Source of the DNA: Pseudobutyrivibrio sp.
Lineage (GTDB): Bacteria; Bacillota_A; Clostridia; Lachnospirales; Lachnospiraceae
Direction: 5' to 3'
NCBI GenBank assembly: GCA_024691465.1
Contig: JAILNO010000248.1
Span: 1-26,403 of the forward strand
DNA: 26,403 nt
The position numbers and the translations under genes are program-made. Positions within the stretch are counted from its first letter, which is position 1; every line of letters begins with the position of its first letter. This document shows, piece after piece, positions 22,950 to 26,403 of this stretch. Below the pieces are notes generated by a model that saw only the letters and a program-made list of their open reading frames with translations, did not search any database and was not told where the DNA came from.

Positions 22950-23654
22950 ATGAGATCAGAGGAACTCAAGACTAATTTAGCTGATGTAGAGAAGAGAGTA
23001 GCTGCTGCTTGTGCAAGAGCTGGCAGAGACAGAAGTGAGGTTACTTTAATAGCTGTTAGCAAGACTAAGCCTGTTGAGGATTTACAGGTTATCTATGATG
23101 AAGGTATCAGAGAGTTTGGCGAGAACAAGGTTCAGGAACTTACTGGTAAGATACCTGAGATGCCTGCAGATATTAACTGGCATTTGATCGGTCACTTACA
23201 GCGTAACAAAGTTAAATACATAGTAGACAAGGTTAAGCTTATTCATTCTGTTGATAGCTATAGACTAGCTGAGGAGATTAATATCCAGGCTAAGAAGCAC
23301 AATGTTACTGTTCCTATCCTAATTGAGGTTAATGCAGCTAACGAAGCCACTAAATTCGGCGTTAAGCTGGAGGAGACCATGCAGTTATGCGAAGAGATTT
23401 CCACTCTTGAGAATGTACACATCATGGGACTTATGACTATAGCACCAAATGTTGTGGTACCAGAAGAAAATAGACAGATTTTTCACAAAATAAAGGATTT
23501 ATCAGTTGACATCGCTAATAAAAACATTGATAATGTAGATATGAGAATTATATCTATGGGTATGACTAATGACTTTGAAGTTGCCATAGAAGAAGGAGCT
23601 ACCTTAGTTAGAGTAGGTACAGCTATCTTCGGTGAGAGAAACTACAATATATAA
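22950..23654 (+). CDS. YggS-family PLP homeostasis protein
   Basis: A 234-residue member of the YggS/YlmE/PROSC family, a single-barrel PLP-binding protein that buffers cofactor and keeps amino-acid pools balanced; no catalytic reaction is firmly known. PLP-binding K38 lies in LIAVSKTKP. Other signatures: IREFGENKVQEL, NWHLIGHLQRNKVKYI, IHSVDS, LIEVNAANEATKFG, and the C-terminal MGMTNDFEVAIEEGATLVRVG that forms the phosphate cradle. AAGGAGAT is a strong SD just upstream of ATG 22950. It is followed after 17 bases by sepF, the usual order in Gram-positive bacteria (ylmE-ylmF). Confidence 0.95.
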   Translation: MRSEELKTNLADVEKRVAAACARAGRDRSEVTLIAVSKTKPVEDLQVIYDEGIREFGENKVQELTGKIPEMPADINWHLIGHLQRNKVKYIVDKVKLIHSVDSYRLAEEINIQAKKHNVTVPILIEVNAANEATKFGVKLEETMQLCEEISTLENVHIMGLMTIAPNVVVPEENRQIFHKIKDLSVDIANKNIDNVDMRIISMGMTNDFEVAIEEGATLVRVGTAIFGERNYNI

Positions 23655-23671
23655 CAAAGAGGAGTTATGTT

Positions 23672-24181
23672 ATGTTTGAAAGAATGCTTGATGCGATGCA
23701 TCTGAATGATGACTATGATGATTATGATGATGACGAGTTATATGATGAGGAAGACAAATCCTTCTTTAACAAGTTCTCTAAGAATTCTGATGAAGAGAAG
23801 CGTCCAGTATTAAACAAGCCTTCTGAGAAGGAATCTAGGGCGTCTAAGCCAGCACCAAAAATTACGCCTATGCGAAATAAAGGGAAAGGAACTGTTATGG
23901 AGGTTTGTGTAATTAAGCCATCTTCATTTGAGGATGCTAGAGAGATTTCTGAGACACTTTTAGCAGATCGTACTGTTTTACTTAATATGAAAGGATTGGA
24001 TCTTGGAGTTGCACAGCGAATCATAGATTTTACTTGTGGTACATGCTATGCCATCGATGGCAACCTTCAGCGTATTGAGGATTATATCTTCATTATTACA
24101 CCTGCAGGAGTTGAGCTTTCTGGTGATTTAGCAGGAATCGTTGATGCCTTTGACTTCACAGGAATTCAAACAGGCTTTTAA
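23672..24181 (+). CDS. sepF: Cell division protein SepF
   Basis: A 169-residue protein that tethers FtsZ to the membrane and shapes the septum. The N-terminus (MFERMLDAMHL) is a likely membrane-binding amphipathic helix. A strongly acidic stretch of Asp, Glu and Tyr follows (about 12-29), then a flexible Lys/Pro/Ser-rich linker to about 70. The SepF fold begins near VMEVCVIKPSSFEDAREI and includes VLLNMKGLDLGVAQRIIDFTCG and IEDYIFIITPAGVEL. AGAGGAG lies 7 bases upstream of the ATG. A strong intrinsic terminator follows, so this is the last gene of its transcript. The acidic N-terminal stretch is longer than in Bacillus SepF. Confidence 0.95.
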   Translation: MFERMLDAMHLNDDYDDYDDDELYDEEDKSFFNKFSKNSDEEKRPVLNKPSEKESRASKPAPKITPMRNKGKGTVMEVCVIKPSSFEDAREISETLLADRTVLLNMKGLDLGVAQRIIDFTCGTCYAIDGNLQRIEDYIFIITPAGVELSGDLAGIVDAFDFTGIQTGF

Positions 24182-24184
24182 ATC

Positions 24185-24216
24185 AAAGCACCAGACTTAA
24201 GGTCTGGTGCTTTTTT
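24185..24216 (+). terminator. Strong rho-independent terminator after sepF
   Basis: AAAGCACCAGAC (24185-24196) pairs perfectly with GTCTGGTGCTTT (24202-24213) around a TTAAG loop, and a run of six T (24211-24216) follows. It lies 4 bases after the sepF stop and marks the end of the yggS-sepF transcript. Confidence 0.93.
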
Positions 24217-24247
24217 AATACTTACACTTGATATGAAGGAGAGAATA

Positions 24248-25339
24248 ATGCAAAACAACTTAACTATTAATTATGATAATGCACCTTGTTACAACATATG
24301 TTTTAGACCAGATTTTAGTGATTTATTCTCAGTCTTTCAATCTGAAGTGAATCGTAATTACGATAATATCTGTATTGTTAGTGATTCTAATGTGGCTTCA
24401 TTATATTTGGCTGAAGTAGTATCCATCTTTAAACAGACTGGTAGTCAGGTTTCTTCTTTCAGTTTTGAAGCTGGAGAAGCCTCTAAGAATCTTGATACAG
24501 TCAATATGTTATATGAGCATCTAATCCTTAAGAAATACACTCGTAACTCCCTTCTAGTTGCGTTGGGAGGTGGCGTAGTAGGTGATCTTACAGGATTTGC
24601 TGCCGCTACTTTCTTGAGGGGAATTGATTTTATCCAGATTCCTACCACTTTGTTATCTCAGGTAGATAGTTCAGTAGGTGGTAAAACTGGTGTTGATTTC
24701 AATCGCTACAAGAACATGGTTGGAGCTTTCTATATGCCACGTCTTGTATATATGAATATTGGCACACTTATGTCATTAGATGATGATAACTTTGCTTGCG
24801 GTATGGGCGAGGTAGTCAAGTCAGCTCTTATTGCTGATTTAGATCTCTATTCTTGGCTTAAGGATAATTCAAAGGCTATAGCAAATAGAGATTTCGCAGC
24901 TCTAGAGCACATGGTTTATAGTTGTTGTAAGATTAAGGGCCATGTGGTTGAGATTGATCCTAAGGAAAAGGGAATCAGGGCTTATTTGAATTTCGGACAT
25001 ACTATTGGTCATGCTATTGAGAAACTATCCGATTTCAAACTAGGACACGGACAGTGTGTGGGTCTTGGTATGGTTTCAGCTAGTTACCTTTCTAACAAGT
25101 TAGGGCTAATAACCAGTGATGAAGTAGATGATATTATTAATACGATTAAGCTATTTAATATGCCTACTAATGTATCAGCACTAGATGCTAAAGAAGTACT
25201 TGCAGCTACTAAGTCTGATAAGAAAATGCAGGGAAGCAAAATTAAATTTACAATATTAAAGGCTATAGGTGAGGCAGATTCTTATCTGGAATTTACAGAT
25301 GAGGATTTATTATGGGCTATAGATAAGGTACTTAACTAA
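24248..25339 (+). CDS. aroB: 3-dehydroquinate synthase AroB
   Basis: A 363-residue NAD- and zinc-dependent enzyme that cyclises DAHP to 3-dehydroquinate, the second step of the shikimate pathway. NAD-binding GGGVVGD lies at 107-113. Substrate-binding region: IPTTLLSQVDSSVGGKTGVD (131-150). Zinc ligands are E188 (GMGEVVKSA), H251 (NFGHTIGHA) and H267 (LGHGQ). ATG 24248 is chosen because AAGGAGAG (24236-24243) is a well-placed SD; the in-frame ATG at 24233 overlaps that SD and has none of its own. It begins a new transcript after the sepF terminator, though no clear promoter is visible in the 30 bases between. The stop overlaps lspA by one base. Confidence 0.96.
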   Translation: MQNNLTINYDNAPCYNICFRPDFSDLFSVFQSEVNRNYDNICIVSDSNVASLYLAEVVSIFKQTGSQVSSFSFEAGEASKNLDTVNMLYEHLILKKYTRNSLLVALGGGVVGDLTGFAAATFLRGIDFIQIPTTLLSQVDSSVGGKTGVDFNRYKNMVGAFYMPRLVYMNIGTLMSLDDDNFACGMGEVVKSALIADLDLYSWLKDNSKAIANRDFAALEHMVYSCCKIKGHVVEIDPKEKGIRAYLNFGHTIGHAIEKLSDFKLGHGQCVGLGMVSASYLSNKLGLITSDEVDDIINTIKLFNMPTNVSALDAKEVLAATKSDKKMQGSKIKFTILKAIGEADSYLEFTDEDLLWAIDKVLN

Positions 25340-25869
25340 TGTTTTATAAATTTAACAAATCAATTTCATTAATACTTAGTTTTATTTTAATATGTGTTCT
25401 CATAGTTTTAGATCAGTTTTCAAAGGCTATGGCTATTACACATCTAATGAATAAGGAAGATATTGTGCTTATTCCAGGAGTTTTACAGTTGCATTATTTA
25501 GAAAATACAGGAGCTGCTTTTTCTATTTTAGAGGGTAAGCAGGTATTTTTCGCTATACTTACTCCTATATTATTATTAGCATTAGTTTATATTATGCTTA
25601 AGATGCCTCGTGTTAAGAAATTTAGTATACTCAACAGTATTATTATTTTTCTAATAGCTGGAGCTATAGGTAATTACATCGACAGGATTTTGAATAATTA
25701 CGTAGTGGATTTTATTTATTTTTCGCTTATTAATTTCCCTGTATTTAATATCGCTGATTGTTATGTGACTGTAGCTGTTTTTGTCCTGCTAGTAGTTGTT
25801 ATGTTCTTTTACAAGGATGAGGATTTAGAGGAGCTTAAGCTTAGCTTAAAGATTAAGAAGAATGGATGA
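25339..25869 (+). CDS. lspA: Signal peptidase II (lipoprotein)
   Basis: A 176-residue integral membrane aspartyl protease that cleaves signal peptides from diacylglyceryl-modified prolipoproteins. Four transmembrane spans are visible. Conserved blocks: LDQFSKAMA (24-32), ENTGAAFSIL (55-64), GAIGNYIDRI (108-117), VVDFIYF with catalytic D124, and FNIADC with catalytic D140. Lipoproteins encoded here at 87 and 19993 are expected substrates. It starts in a TAATG overlap with aroB, with AAGG nearby as a weak ribosome site, and its end overlaps the RluD-type gene by 8 bases. Confidence 0.95.
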   Translation: MFYKFNKSISLILSFILICVLIVLDQFSKAMAITHLMNKEDIVLIPGVLQLHYLENTGAAFSILEGKQVFFAILTPILLLALVYIMLKMPRVKKFSILNSIIIFLIAGAIGNYIDRILNNYVVDFIYFSLINFPVFNIADCYVTVAVFVLLVVVMFFYKDEDLEELKLSLKIKKNG

Positions 25870-26403
25870 ATTTACACTTTCAATTGAAGATAGCTCTGAT
25901 GAGGGTGTTCGTATTGATAAATACTTGGCTTCATCTATCACTGACAAGTCTCGTAGCTTTTTTCAAAAAGCAATCGATAATGGGCAGGTGCTCGTCAATG
26001 GTTCTTTAGTTAAGAGTAAGTATCTTACTAAGCTTGGTGATGAAATAGTTGTCACAATAGAGCCTGTTAGAGAGATTGATATTGTTCCAGAGGATATTCC
26101 GATAGAGATTCTCTACCAGGATGAGGATGTAATTGTTGTTAATAAACCTAAGGGCATGGTTGTTCATCCTGCTCCTGGTCATTATACAGGGACTCTTGTT
26201 AATGCTTTGATGTTTCATTGCAAGGATTCTTTATCTGGAATTAATGGAGAGATTCGACCAGGTATTGTACATAGGATTGATATGAATACAACAGGCTCTC
26301 TATTAGTATGTAAAAATGACAAAGCTCATAATGATATTGCTGCTCAAATTAAGGTACATTCTGTTAATAGAATATATAAAGGAATTGTAGTTGGTAATAT
26401 TAA
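25862..26403 (+). CDS. RluD-type 23S rRNA pseudouridine synthase (partial, runs off the end)
   Basis: The first 180 residues of an RluA/RluD-family pseudouridine synthase; the frame is still open at the last base. An S4 RNA-binding domain occupies about residues 15-75 (RIDKYLASS, GQVLVNG). The catalytic domain begins with LYQDEDVIVVNKPKGMVVHPAPG (start at 84) and includes the HRID motif, with D140 as the catalytic Asp, followed by MNTTGSLLVCKND. ATG 25862 overlaps the end of lspA by 8 bases, a common lspA-rluD arrangement in Gram-positive bacteria. RluD proper cannot be told from close paralogues without the rest of the protein. Confidence 0.9.
   Translation, partial: MDEFTLSIEDSSDEGVRIDKYLASSITDKSRSFFQKAIDNGQVLVNGSLVKSKYLTKLGDEIVVTIEPVREIDIVPEDIPIEILYQDEDVIVVNKPKGMVVHPAPGHYTGTLVNALMFHCKDSLSGINGEIRPGIVHRIDMNTTGSLLVCKNDKAHNDIAAQIKVHSVNRIYKGIVVGNI

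Noticed and set aside
23705..23760. GAT-rich run in sepF as a DNA repeat.
   Set aside because: It encodes the acidic Asp/Tyr stretch of the SepF linker and has no regular repeat unit.
24233..24247. ATG 24233 as the aroB start.
   Set aside because: That codon overlaps the AAGGAGAG site that serves ATG 24248 and has no ribosome site of its own.

Overview
The window is about 26.4 kb of AT-rich DNA with every gene on the + strand, very short gaps and many 1-base TAATG stop/start overlaps. No gap without a gene exceeds about 80 bases. Gene content points to a strictly fermentative Gram-positive Clostridia genome, most like a Lachnospiraceae member: a MutL with its own endonuclease motif, SepF and YggS side by side, mreBCD followed by a very long PBP2, MinC, RodA and methylglyoxal synthase, and SD sites of the AAGGAG type. 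The assignment to family level is an inference from gene order and protein style. I see no mobile elements, CRISPR arrays, rRNA or tRNA genes.

Layout. (1) Bases 1-66: the last codons of an upstream gene. (2) 87-5709: a DUF3048 lipoprotein, a 14-TM MurJ/SpoVB-type flippase and two different FAD-dependent oxidoreductases. (3) 5728-12487: mismatch repair and tRNA modification, mutS-mutL-miaA, followed by a PLP enzyme of the YnbB (methionine gamma-lyase-like/aluminium resistance) family. (4) 12465-20973: an elongasome and division block with a recognisable promoter, mreB-mreC-mreD-PBP2-minC-rodA-mgsA, then a lipoprotein D,D-carboxypeptidase. (5) 21051-24216: a small P-loop protein ending at a hairpin, a HlyD-like membrane protein, yggS and sepF, closed by a strong intrinsic terminator. 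(6) 24248-26403: aroB, lspA and the start of an RluD-type pseudouridine synthase that runs off the end.

The genes mostly serve envelope growth: MreB/C/D position the RodA-PBP2 synthase, the carboxypeptidase trims peptides, MinC and SepF act on FtsZ, and LspA matures the lipoproteins, two of which are encoded here.

I did not find a wholly new system. The best leads are departures from expected chemistry in this envelope block. MreB has Lys where the catalytic Glu before Pro should be. MinC stands without minD and minE and lacks the RSGQ MinD-contact motif. MgsA has Thr in place of the catalytic Asp (Asp71 of E. coli). PBP2 carries a roughly 240-residue insertion just before its transpeptidase domain.
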